Origin: Epichloe hybrida
Lineage: Eukaryota; Ascomycota; Sordariomycetes; Hypocreales; Clavicipitaceae
Length of the DNA: 64,000 bases
Direction: 5' to 3'
NCBI GenBank assembly: GCA_019022495.1
Contig: JAFEKR010000001.1
Coordinates: 3,720,001-3,784,000 of the forward strand
The position numbers and the translations under genes are program-made. Positions 27,889-37,732 of the stretch are shown one piece after another; position 1 is the first letter of the stretch; each line of letters begins with the position of its first letter. The notes under the pieces were generated by a model that searched no databases, was not told the origin of the DNA, and worked only from the letters and a program-made list of their open reading frames with translations.

Positions 27889-28155
27889 TATTAGGAGTAT
27901 GGAGGCTAGGGAGTTATAGATAGGATAGTTATATAATAAAGCCCTTAGGTAAGCCTTAGCCTATATAAATAACTAAGTAGCTACTAGATAGCTATATGTA
28001 TATAGTAAGGTATTTAGATAAGGACTGCCTATAAGAGATATAGAAGGTTAGAGTTTAAGACCTTTATATACCTACCCCTAAGTAATAGCTCTCTAGCTAT
28101 AACTAAGAACCTCAGCCTTCACTCCGTTTATATCTCTCCTAACACAGTCGTGACA
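27889..28155 (+). repeat. Gypsy-1 3' LTR, right edge of the left nested stack
   Basis: 267 bp, the same length and family as the Gypsy-2 LTRs. It is preceded by the polypurine AGGGGGGTAG and ends CAGTCGTGACA. The inner start is RIP-mutated (TATTAGG for TGTTAGG); the outer end is unmutated. Sequence from 28156 onward is unrelated to the element. Confidence 0.88.
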
Positions 28156-28312
28156 GAAAATCCTTGTTTACACTTTTTGTTCCCCTCCTTCCCCTCCTTC
28201 TTATTTTAAAGATATAGCCTGCCTTTGGCCATGTTTATAGGATGAGGATCAAGATTTTCATTGCATTTTTTGACGGAGGACGATGGGCAATGGCTAGAGC
28301 ATTGTAGGGTTC

Positions 28313-28519
28313 TGTTACGTGCTGGCTTTGCACGTTGTTAGGTTAAATCCGTTAGAGGGGCTAACGAATTTAACAGGTCGTAAGTCGTACTAAGTTTACT
28401 TATAAAAGCTACTATTAGGTGCAGGTTATGATGTAAGAAGTAAGTTAATTCTTTATTTACAGAGCCGAATCCGCCCTTATTAGCGTTGTACATGGCTTAG
28501 CTCGTTCTGCCACGTAATA
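28313..28519. repeat. Possible solo LTR
   Basis: A 207-bp stretch with inverted termini, TGTTACGTG and CACGTAATA (CACGTAACA before one C-to-T change), and a TATA-like ACTTATAAAAG inside. That is what a solo LTR would look like. Flanking 5-mers (GGTTC and ATAAG) do not match, so no target duplication supports it. Confidence 0.35.
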
Positions 28520-28530
28520 ATAAGCCCTTT

Positions 28531-28640
28531 TAAGCTATAGTAAGCGATTATGAGCTATAATAAGCTATTATAAGCTATAGTAAGCGATTATAAGCTATTA
28601 TAAGCTATAGTAAGCGATTGTAAGCTATAATAAGCTATTG
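28531..28640. repeat. 10-bp tandem repeat, 11 units
   Basis: Eleven uninterrupted units of exactly 10 bp with consensus TAAGCTATTA. The variants (GCGAT, GCTATAG, GCTATAA) recur in a roughly ABCDABDABCD order, which suggests higher-order duplication. The unit is part-palindromic (TAGCTTATAATAGCTTA type). Confidence 0.9.
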
Positions 28641-29935
28641 TATTAACTATCTATACCTTACATTTAAGGAATCTACCTTGAAACTAGAAAAAAAGAAACA
28701 ATAATACAAATAATACATGTATGATATGATATTGTAAAATTTTAGATGTATTGTATTATGTAATGTAATGCTCTGGCAATGGCGGTGCTTCGTGAACCTC
28801 GTTCGGATCTTGCCCATCAGAGGACGTCCACGGCCCCTGTTTCGCGCGCGCCGGCATTGTCACGCAGACCGGGCCTTGCAGGGAAGAGAGCATCATTGCT
28901 GACGATGCGCTTGCTTTGATCGTGGCATGGCGTCGCTTGGGGCAGCATCACAGCCATGTTTATATGTGTGTGTGTGTGTGTGTGCGTGTGTATTCGTCAC
29001 AACGGACAAGTCGAGATGATCAACGCAGGCGTGGACGTCAAGAGGTGTACGGTATAGATGCTGGGTAAAGCCCTGAAAAACGCAAAGTGAATCCCATGGT
29101 CGAGTTTGACCAGGAAGCCCGAGTTGCCTCACTTCACTTCGTGAACCCCCACCTGTGTACAATCGGCTCATTCCCCCGTCTGACAAAACTATCCGTGATG
29201 TGCCTGGCCAGATGGCAGATCTTCAGCTTCGACTTGGATGAACCCTTTCAGCTGAAACGTCACGTTGCGTCGCCGTTCCTGTCCGGCACGATCATTTCGT
29301 GGCCGTCGTAGATGAGGTGAGAGGATCTTGAGTTGTTTTTATTCCCTTGACGTTCTCACTTGGCCAGCCCTATTGTCTATGTTGGCGTGCTTCATTGCTG
29401 CCTCTACTTTTCTCTGCTTGGATTCATGGTCTATTGTATTGAGAATCACACTACTTTCCTCTGCTTAGGTTCATGGTCTATTGTATTGTGCAACACACTA
29501 CCTCGTCTACTTGGATTCATGGTCTATTGTATTGTGAATCACACTACTTGCTCTACTTGGATTGGTAATTCTATTGCATTGTTAATCACAAGCGCAATCG
29601 CCCCGAGCAATACAATCGATTCGGGTTCCTTGTCTTTTCAGAAGACAATGTAAAACGGGAGGCGAACTAGCTGTTTCCCACTTGATTAATCACGCCTTCC
29701 TTCCCTTTTTCTGTTATATTTCAAAACGCCGCTTTTCCCCTGCCAGAGAAGGGGAAAACAGCTGATAGAAGAAAGTTGCGGTGATATCCAACGAGCAAAC
29801 AAACGACCGACAGAGCCTACGCCTACCGTCCGAGCGTGTTTCTTTTTGGAACGGGGGATGTCATCTTTATATTTTTGTTGCCTTTGACAGTTCATGACAA
29901 GACGAAAGACATGATCCATCGTGAATCCGGAAATC
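28641..29935. other. AT-to-GC transition and upstream region of the acyltransferase
   Basis: No convincing gene is seen. Composition changes from AT-rich to balanced near 28770. The stretch contains a (GT)n tract at 28965-28990 and a 46-47 bp tandem repeat at 29418-29600. Short open frames here overlap one another on both strands and carry no recognisable domain. Confidence 0.6.
29418..29600. repeat. 46-47 bp tandem repeat, about 3.9 copies
   Basis: Unit starts at 29418, 29465, 29511 and 29557, each beginning TTGGATTCATGG or a variant and containing CTATTGTATTG and AATCACACTAC. The last copy is diverged. Confidence 0.85.
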
Positions 29936-31753
29936 ATGATTTCTGATACCCCGAGTTCGGATCGTCGTCTCCGCCTCCTCAGCACCTGGAACCAGGTAGC
30001 GATGCGGGCGTACGTGCGGCAGGTATTCTGCTTCCCGTTGGACCGCAAAGCTGGTCACGAAGTCCCTGCCCAAGTCCATGTCCATGCCGATGCCGATGCC
30101 GATGCCGATGCCCTGGCCCTGGCCCTGCGCAGACGCATTGCCCGTGGCTTGGCTCTTGCGGCAATGCAATTCCCACATTTCGCAGGCAGGGTTTGTCTAG
30201 GCCCCGATGGACGAGGCAAGGCCTTTGTTTCCACGGCACCGCGCGATGTCGTTTCGTTGAAGCTGTTCGATCACCGTCGGGACGCCGCCGACAACGACCA
30301 AGCCTCGTTTGCGTGGAGCTATTCCGAGCTCCAGGCGCAGGGATTCCCATGCAAAGCATTCGTTGGGCCGCTGTTCGACCTGCCATACCGGCTGGAGGAA
30401 GGCGGCGGCAGTGGCAGCAGTGAGACGGGCGTGCCGGCTGCAGAGGTTCACGCGCGCATCATCCGCGGCGGACTCCTGCTGTGCTTCTACGTCCACCATT
30501 CCCTATCGGATGGCATCGGCATACGTAATTTCATCTCTACGTTTGCAGCCTGCACCTTTCAGAACAAGGAAGCTTTCCTCGGCGGCCGAGGGCACAGCCA
30601 CAGCGTCACCGGCCAAGGTCGCGCGGGCAGCGGGTATCCCACCGACATAGATGTTGACGTCCCCGACGATAAGACGGAAAGCCTGCTTATGAACTTCTCA
30701 TTCGAGCAGCTCATGAGGAAATGTCCCGAATACACCATTCTCCCTGGGCCGACTGGCCCGACTGCGCCGCCGCCATGCGTCCGCCACGAACAACACGAAC
30801 ACGAGCACGGCAGCGTTCCCATTCCCAAAACAGGTCGCATCTTCCGCTTCAGCCTCGAAACAATCGCCACGATGAAGTCCATGGCGCGGGACTGGGCAAA
30901 AGGCAGTGTCGACTTTTCGGCTGGCGAATATCCATCGTCTTTTGCGTGTTTAGCAGCCGTGACTTGGTCATTCTGCACCGCGGCCCGACTGGCTGCTCAA
31001 CAGGTACGCAAGACAAGCACTGCCGACGAGAGCCATCTGCTTATCCCCGTATCGTGGAGGAGGCGGGCCTTTCTCGACAGCCTGGACGGGTACGCAAGCA
31101 ATGCCGTGGGCATGGCGCGGGCCAACACCCATGTCGATGCCCACTTGTCGGTAGCCACGCAGTCGTCCTCGTCATCGACGGCGACGGCGACGGCGACGGC
31201 GACGGATGCTCTCAGCAGAATGATATGCCTCGTCGACACGTGCATCACGGCCGTCGAAGAGAGTTTCGTCGTCACCCGCACCGCCATGTTCCGAGCAGCA
31301 CCGGACCCGCGGTTCGTGGGCGTCAACTGGATCCCGGAAGACCCTTTGCATTTCGTCGTCAACTCCTGGCGTCACCTGGGCGCCGACATCAAGTTCGACC
31401 TGCCCGGGTTCGGCGGGTCCGAGGACCTCGAGCTCGAAGTCGACCCCGAACTCGACCTCGAAGTCGACCCCGAACTCGACCTCGAAGTCGACCCCGAACT
31501 CGACCTCGAAGTCGACCCCGAACTCGACCTCGAAGTCGACCTCGAACTCGACCTCGAATTCGGTGCTGGGGGCAGGAGGGCGGATGCGGTGCGTCGTGCC
31601 CAGCCGACGTGGAACATGGGCGCGGGGCTCGTGCTGCCCGGCAAGAAGGACGACGAGCATTACGAAATCCTCGTCACGTTGGAAGAGGCATCGATGAGTC
31701 GGCTGCTGTCGAATCCCGAGTGGATGAGATGGGTGAGCGACGTGGTAGAGTGA
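29936..31753 (+). CDS. BAHD-type (trichothecene 3-O-acetyltransferase-like) acyltransferase
   Basis: 605 residues from the ATG at 29936, with no intron needed. The N terminus (LSTWNQVAMRAYVRQVFCFPL) resembles fungal members of the PF02458 transferase family. The catalytic HxxxD motif is HHSLSDGIG at about residues 187-195. The second family motif, DFGWG, is represented by a diverged DLPGFGG near residue 490. It is followed directly by about 45 residues of 8-residue repeats (DLEVDPEL type) before the C-terminal GAGLVLPGK. Family members transfer acyl groups from acyl-CoA to hydroxyls or amines; the substrate cannot be told. A His-Ala-Asp repeat (from 30084) and an Ala-Thr run (31177-31204) also come from simple repeats. 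It is longer than the usual ~450-500 residues. The catalytic His and Asp are present, but activity is uncertain because of the insertion. There are no other biosynthetic genes beside it. Confidence 0.8.
   Translation: MISDTPSSDRRLRLLSTWNQVAMRAYVRQVFCFPLDRKAGHEVPAQVHVHADADADADALALALRRRIARGLALAAMQFPHFAGRVCLGPDGRGKAFVSTAPRDVVSLKLFDHRRDAADNDQASFAWSYSELQAQGFPCKAFVGPLFDLPYRLEEGGGSGSSETGVPAAEVHARIIRGGLLLCFYVHHSLSDGIGIRNFISTFAACTFQNKEAFLGGRGHSHSVTGQGRAGSGYPTDIDVDVPDDKTESLLMNFSFEQLMRKCPEYTILPGPTGPTAPPPCVRHEQHEHEHGSVPIPKTGRIFRFSLETIATMKSMARDWAKGSVDFSAGEYPSSFACLAAVTWSFCTAARLAAQQVRKTSTADESHLLIPVSWRRRAFLDSLDGYASNAVGMARANTHVDAHLSVATQSSSSSTATATATATDALSRMICLVDTCITAVEESFVVTRTAMFRAAPDPRFVGVNWIPEDPLHFVVNSWRHLGADIKFDLPGFGGSEDLELEVDPELDLEVDPELDLEVDPELDLEVDPELDLEVDLELDLEFGAGGRRADAVRRAQPTWNMGAGLVLPGKKDDEHYEILVTLEEASMSRLLSNPEWMRWVSDVVE
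31420..31560 (+). repeat. 24-bp coding minisatellite in the acyltransferase
   Basis: About five to six near-identical 24-bp units (GACCTCGAAGTCGACCCCGAACTC type) in frame with the acyltransferase, encoding an acidic 8-residue repeat. Units are almost identical in sequence, pointing to recent slippage or unequal exchange. Confidence 0.9.
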
Positions 31754-32223
31754 TGGATGTGGCGAGCAGGCTGGTTCTTGCATTTGCAAGTAGATTGTAT
31801 ATGCACATAACACGGAGTACATACATGTACATCGTAGTCCGTAGCCAACTCATCAGATGAATAACTGAACTGAACTGGATCCACAACGCACCACGCACCT
31901 CTGACATCAGCGAAAAACATCGTCGACCCTGAACTCCTTGGGAACTTTTGCTTCTTCCTCCTCAAATATCCTGTCCAACTCCTCCCAATCCACCCCATCC
32001 ACCCCGTCTTTTTCAACGGCTGCCTCCCAACGTCAAGACAATTTAATTCCCCAACAGAAAAACAGTCCTCGCCGAACCTCAGTCGCCACGTCTTGGCGGG
32101 AACCGCTTCCTTCTTCATCCCGTCTCATCGGGCGTCCCCAATCGCAAACGACAACAAACCCTGACCTGCGGCTCGCGACTCGCCGCGCAGACAAGGCCCA
32201 ACCTGACAATCCAAGCAAGGAAA

Positions 32224-33182
32224 ATGCGTCTGTATCTCCTGCCCCTGTCCACGCGGCGGACCTTCCTCTACGCACAGCGCCTGCCCATGACGACCACGCC
32301 CGCCGACGCCTCGTACATTGACCGCGCCGCCGCCTGGGCAGCGCGCAAGTGGTCGGACTGGGAGAAGAAGGAGTCCGGGTGGCAGAAGAAGGTCGTCGAG
32401 CATGGGAACCGAGCGTTTCGGCGCATCCCCTACGAGGAATGGGGCCTGAAGTCTGTGCCGCCGCTGTCGTCGAGCCGGCGGCGCAAGGGGCAAGGGACGC
32501 TGCAGGGCCAAGAGCAGGTCGAGCTGGTGTTCCCCCGGGCCCTCATGTCCGACGCCGAGGCCGAGAATGTGGTGAGGAAGATGGGCAGCGAGCGAGACGC
32601 GCTGCACAGGAAGAGGTTGATGTGGTGTGTCGCGGGCATGCCCGTCACGATACCTTTTGCGCTGGTGCCGGTGTACGTTGAAATCCCACTCTCCACTTAC
32701 TTGCACTCTTCAAGAAAAAAGAATGATGCTGATTGGTATACAGGATCCCCAACCTCCCCTTCTTCTACCTCGTCTACCGCGCCTGGTCGCACTGGCGCGC
32801 CATCGCCGGCGGCAGACACATCCAGTGGCTCGTGGACAAGAAGCTCCTCAGACCTACCGCATCTACGGCGCTCGACACCCTGTACAGCCGAGCGAGCACC
32901 CTGCCGCAGGCGCAAGCTCACAAGAACCCCGGCTCCGGCTCCAGCTCCAGCTCCGGCTCCGGCTCCAGCTCCGGCTCCGGCTCCGAACCAAAAGAGCTGC
33001 TCCTCCTGACACAGGCCCAGGTACGGACCTGCTCGGAGAAACTAGACCTGCCAGTTCTGGAAATCGAGTTGGAGCGGGCAATTTGGCAAGTCGAGCAGGC
33101 CATTGAAAAGCATGACAAGGACGCAGCGATGGAGGACAAGACCAAAACAGAGGACAGGCATGGCAAAAATGGCAAAGATTAA
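32224..33182 (+). CDS. Mitochondrial K+/H+-exchange-related protein (Mit_KHE1 family)
   Basis: Two exons, 32224-32672 and 32744-33182, give 295 residues. The 71-bp intron starts GTACGT and ends TACAG, and splicing joins ALVPV to IPNLPFFYLVYRAWSHW in frame. The conserved words (MRLYLLPLSTRRTFLYAQ at the start, the aromatic IPNLPFFYLVYR segment, HIQWLVDKKLL) match the fungal family PF10173 as I recall it, whose yeast member has been linked to mitochondrial K+/H+ exchange. The region around the intron is the only hydrophobic segment able to meet a membrane. Residues about 210-235 are a Gly-Ser run encoded by a GGCTCC/AGCTCC repeat (32930-32985), unlikely to be conserved. An alternative start is the Met at 32287. 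The stop lies 130 bp before an AT-rich spacer. Confidence 0.75.
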
Positions 33183-34230
33183 TATTCATAAGGAATACAC
33201 TTATAGGCATTGTATCATGACGCATATACGTTGGCAACGAATAATTTTAGCGCATCGTTGGGGTTTTTTTAACAAGGTGTTTTAAAAAAAAAGATGACAC
33301 TTTTCATTCGAATAGAGGGACCGGCCCGAACAACAGAATTACACACATCATGACAATATACATCACCGTGACCTTTCATGTACTGTCCTGTTTGTCATGT
33401 CCAGCTTCAACTCTGCAGCAATAACGAATTCACATCGTCCCCATCGCCTCAGCACAGGTAATCCAAACCCCATTCATCAGTCCCACCGCGAGCGTCAGCC
33501 TTCTTGGCGTAAAGAAGCTCAAGCCTGGTAACTGAAAGTGCCGCTTTTTCTATACAGTCATGTCGACTTATGTTCCTTGTCGATCCATCACTGACACGGC
33601 AGGTTAAGTGCCTGAAACTGAACCAAGTGGGGAAGGGAAAAGAGGATTTAATATTCATAGTATTCGTATTATGCTCGGCTGATCCTACCAAGAGCGTCGA
33701 TATGCTTAGGAGAAAGAAGAGGTTATATCGAAGCGAGTGACCAAAGCCGTCTCCAACGCCCGTCTTTGTGTATTAATGTTTGTTTACCCAACAGGGATGT
33801 ATAGGATCATTCTTCATTCTGCACGCTCAGGGCCAGAAACTCCCGGACCAAGCGGCAATCCCCACAAAGCCGATACATTTATGATGAGCCTTGGCTTGTG
33901 CTCATTCCGTGATGAAAGTAGCTTCCATAAATAGCTGGCCTTCTTCAGTGATCTCTTCGTCTCCGATTTTAAGCTTTAGTGTCATCTTTGGTGTATACTA
34001 CGAGCCAGAGGAGGCGTATGTCAGCACCCAATTAAGCCACGGCCGCTCCAGCTGGCGCATGCACATGATTCATGTTGCAAAACAGAAGAGAAGAAAAGGG
34101 AGGCATCTGAAACAGGCCCGTTTCAGAAACCTCCACATCTACCACTCTCACTCACCTCCACTCACCTTCACACTCACCTTCACACTCACCTTCACACTCA
34201 CCAGTACAACAACACACGTACGGACAACCC
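33183..34230. other. Intergenic region with 12-bp repeat in the presumed leader
   Basis: No gene recognised. It includes convergent or 3' sequence of the upstream gene and the promoter/leader of the gene at 34231. A 12-bp repeat (CACTCACCTTCA, about 4.5 copies) occupies 34149-34202, immediately upstream of the start codon. Confidence 0.6.
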
Positions 34231-35302
34231 ATGGCCCGCAAACTACCATGGGAGAAAAGCTCCCCCAAAACAGAAGCACCCACGGCGTCTCCATCCGTCG
34301 TCGCATCGCCCTCGCCACACACCCCAAGTGCCCCCCGTGCCAACGCCGGGCCTCACCAATCCACCCCCTCACGGGCACGAGTCCGCAGCCCATCTACGTC
34401 TCCTCCGCCAGAACCACCAGCCCAGCAGTGCGTTTTTCACACACCCCCTTCCCCATTCCCCCCTTCCCTTTTTTCTACCCTACTCATATGATTGAGGAGG
34501 TGGAAAAAAGCTAAGAACCCCCTTTTTTTAAACCCTACTCCAGATTGACGAGGTGAAGAACGCTAAGAAGAATAGGTTCATGGTTCCCACGGACGACAAG
34601 TACAGAATGGTGGAAGACGAGCTGCTCCGCGTCGCGCAGCGGTTCACGACGCACCTCCACCGCGCAGAGTACACGCGGCTGAAGGAGATGACGAGGTCGC
34701 GCAACGCGCGTACAATCAGGGAGATTGAGAGGCCCGTTGTCCCGGGGAGGCGTGCCACGCGGAGGAGGGAGGTTGGGGCGCGGGACGGGAAGCAGCGGTG
34801 GGGTGTGCCGCTGCCGACGAGTCTGCAGGGGCTGATGCTGATGGAGAAGCGGGATGATGACGATGGAGACGGAGACGGAGACGGTGCCAGGATCGGCCTT
34901 GGATTCGGGTCGAGAGCGAGGGGGACGAGGACGAGGGCCGCGGCGGGATGCTCGTCGAGGGCCGCGCCACGGCGGGGGATCAACGGAGAGAAGACGTCGG
35001 GCCCAAGGAGGTCTGGTGGTGAGGAGGAATCGTCTGCTGGGCGCGAGGCGGAGACGGAGACGGAGGCGGAGACGGTGGACGGGTCTTGGTCAACGGGGGA
35101 GAGACGGGTGGCGGGGTACGGGGGGGATGTGGAGGGCGATGAGCGAGGACGTGATGATGATGATGATGATGATGACGATCCGTTCGGGGTGAATAGAAGG
35201 AGAGTGAGGAGGATTCAGTCGCGAGAACAGATGAGGGTGGACAAGGGGAAAGGGAAAGAGGAGGTGATGCGGGCGCCGGATACGATACCCTCGTTTTTGT
35301 GA
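34231..35302 (+). CDS. Conserved fungal protein of unknown function (MARKLPW start)
   Basis: Two exons. Exon 1 starts at 34231 (MARKLPWEK, then a Pro/Ser/Thr-rich stretch ending SPSTSPPPEPPAQQ). Exon 2 starts at 34544 (IDEVKNAKKNRFMVPTDD) and runs to the stop at 35302. The core MVEDELLRVAQRFTTHLHRAEYTRLKEM looks like a conserved, helical fungal segment I have seen in uncharacterised proteins. The rest is low-complexity, acidic and basic (DDDDGDGDGDG, seven consecutive Asp near 35156-35177 encoded by GATGAT repeats). The donor is unclear. GTTTTT at 34432 keeps the MARKLPW frame. The stronger GTGCGT at 34428 would fit only a start at 34248 in another frame. About 319 residues with the first model. 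Function unknown. Confidence 0.55.
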
Positions 35303-35535
35303 AAACTTGCTTCGCAAATCATCACCGAGTACCATGTTTGATTTGCCAGAGAGACATTGTTCGCATGCGTGATGTGGAGCGCTCGCTCCTTCATGGGGTT
35401 GAGTTTTGACACGCACGTGCGATGGGATGCACTTCAGCACGGGGGCACGATGAAGAAATAAATGTCACGCTTGAGTACCAGGCGCCGAATTTCAATTTTT
35501 TTTTCTTTTATAAACAGCGAATCTGCCGAAATCCT
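35303..35535. other. Convergent 3' intergenic region
   Basis: 233 bp between the stop codons of the unknown protein (plus strand) and NMD3 (minus strand). Nothing distinctive is seen apart from a T-rich tract near 35497-35510. Confidence 0.5.
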
Positions 35536-37188
35536 TTAGGGGTCCTTCACCGTGAGTTCATCAAAGTCGTCCAACAATTCTTTCATGTCCACGTGCGGAG
35601 CGCCATCGTCTCCCTCTTCGTCTTCCGTCTCCGCTATGCTCATCTCCTCCTCCTCCATCTCCCGCTTCTTCTCGTTCTTGTAAAGAGCAAGAGCCGCGCG
35701 GAGCTCTTCATCCTCTTCGACATCCTGCAAGAACAGCTCGTACTCGCGGTCCATGCGATCCTGATCAGCCTTCTTGGGCAGCAGCTCGCCTTCGTCCTTG
35801 TTCAAGCGCTTGAGCTTCCAGTTGCGGCGGCGGTTCCTCCTGCGACCCGGATAGTGTTTCTTGACGAGCACGACGTCCGGGATGGTGGATGCATAGACGT
35901 TGGACTCCTCAATGGACTCGAATTCGGGATTGTTGAACATGGTGCCTGTGAGCAGGTAGCCCATGGCTAAGTCGCCGGGCTTCAGGTAGTGGCCCAGATG
36001 CGTTCTGGTGAAGTAGGTCTTGTCATTGACGCCCAGGTCTGAGGCTCGGGCAACAGTTGCTTCCGACAGCACCCACTTGCCCTTGCGTGTGCCGGTAGGC
36101 TCAATGTCCATGATGACGAACTCCACCAGCTCCTTCGCATCGGCGAGCGATCGGAACGGATCACGCCAATATATCGGTGAGCTGATATCGGCCGTCTGCA
36201 GGGTCTGAGGGTCCATCAGGTACACCGCCGTGCCGATCTTGTGGCACATGACCAACGGATTAATGTTGCCCTGTTGTTTTGCTAGCTTGATGGGCATGGC
36301 CACCAGGTCATCTCTGCAAATGGGCACAATCTCAGCCGAGTACGTAAATTTGTACGATCGCTTGGACGTGTGTGTATCCAAAGAAATCAGCTCCTGTGAA
36401 TTCTTCACCTTGATTGGCACAACCGAGTTGAGAAAGTCGATGAATTTCTCCGCCTGGTTCTTTTGTGAGAAGAAAAAGTCGATGCCATCCTTGGCCTCCC
36501 TGATGTTGAGAGTGTCCCTGTGGGCGCTGTGCTTCATGATGAGCTGCTCCAGGAACAAGAACGTTCGCTTGTGCAGGACCTTTTGTCGAACCTGTACACA
36601 CGCTCGCCACACATTGGCAGTATACGACTTGGCGCATTCGGGGCACTGCTGCGTGGCCACCATGTACACGACTTCGAAACTCTGTTGGAGCAAGACACCG
36701 TCCTGCACGGCATCCTGAATCGTGATCTTGACCTTTATTCTGCGCGAATGGGGCTCCGTCCACACAAAACTAGCATCCACAATGCGCACTTTGTGAAGAC
36801 CTCGTAATTTCTTGAGACACAGGGCGAGGAGTTCACGGGATTCGGGCATGGCCACGACCCAGCTAGTCGGAGGGAGGAGCCATCGATCGCAGTCTCGGCA
36901 GAAATTCAGGGTCGCTTCACGCTGGATGCCCCGGGAGATGTCGACGGTGAGTTTGACACAGTTGAAGCAAAGGGCGCCGGTAGCTGTAGTTCCGTCTATA
37001 GGAGCACCGCAGTTGCAACAGAGAATTCTGTTCCAGAGAAGACAGAAACATTAGCCCTTGGTTTCTCATGTCGGTTTCTCTCTCGCCCACAGACAATTGT
37101 GGCAGACGAGGGCTTGCACTTACGTCGCGGCAGTTTGTTGCTGCGTCGCCACAATAGGGACGGGAGCATCGTCAAGATCCATCGACAT
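35536..37188 (-). CDS. NMD3: 60S ribosomal export protein NMD3
   Basis: Exons 37188-37124 and 37027-35536 give 518 residues, the usual length for yeast NMD3. The 96-bp intron starts GTAAGT and ends AACAG, with joining at Thr22. The N-terminal zinc-binding region has CCNC (25-28), CFNC (42-45), CRDC (65-68) and CPEC (150-153). The central part carries conserved NMD3 words such as DGIDFFFSQKNQAEKFIDFL and YLMDPQTLQTADI. The C-terminal acidic tail contains a leucine-rich export signal (MKELLDDFDELTV). NMD3 is the adaptor that binds late 60S subunits in the nucleus and recruits the exportin Crm1, and it is released in the cytoplasm. It lies head-to-tail with ESF2, another ribosome-biogenesis gene. 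Confidence 0.95.
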
Positions 37189-37732
37189 TGTGGCTAAATA
37201 TGTCAGCGACGACTATGTTGAAAATGTGTTATTGCGGAAAAAGAAAGTAGAAACTGGACATCTCACGTCCACAGAGAAAGGCGGCGAAAGACTTGGTCGT
37301 CGCGGGGGTGCAAATGTCAACGAAAATTATTTGCCCCGCTGCTCGATAAGCCGTCTGAAGAGTCTTATCGACGGGGTTCGAAGAAGAGTCATACATACGG
37401 ATTACATACATACGGAGTACATATGTACATAATAAAAAAGGTGGGGCGTGGCACGATAGCCACGGCGGGGCCCAATAAAACTCTAACCTGAAGCGGGACG
37501 ATGCCGATTGCGATTTGTCGAGCGGACCGTTTGATGTCTGGGGGAAAATGCAACTTTCGCATCTTTTCCAGCGTAATTTCATTATTTTCGATAGCAGTCA
37601 TCGGTGCCCACGGGACCGCGCAACGAACAGGCCCTTGTTTGTTCCCGGCTCGATCATTGATTACAGATCCGCGATTTTACGACGAACGCTATGCAAATAA
37701 AATATCAAACCAGTGCAAAATCCCCAGGAATA
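37189..37732. other. NMD3 promoter and ESF2 3' region
   Basis: 544 bp between two minus-strand genes. Upstream of the NMD3 start there are no obvious TATA elements in the first 150 bp. A repeated ACATACGGA-type sequence occurs near 37390-37425. Confidence 0.5.

Noticed and set aside
28531..28640. CRISPR array
   Set aside because: Units are contiguous 10-mers without spacers, and the sequence is eukaryotic.
28893..29186. 97-codon minus-strand frame with a His-Thr run
   Set aside because: It is created by the (GT)n microsatellite at 28965-28990.
29087..29653. Small genes upstream of the acyltransferase
   Set aside because: The frames depend on a 46-bp tandem repeat or show no domain; codon use and conservation cannot be judged here.
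30721..31860. 379-codon plus-strand frame and several minus-strand frames over the acyltransferase
   Set aside because: They are shadows of a GC-rich gene with repeats, which keep several frames open; the Arg/Pro-rich translations are typical of such artefacts.
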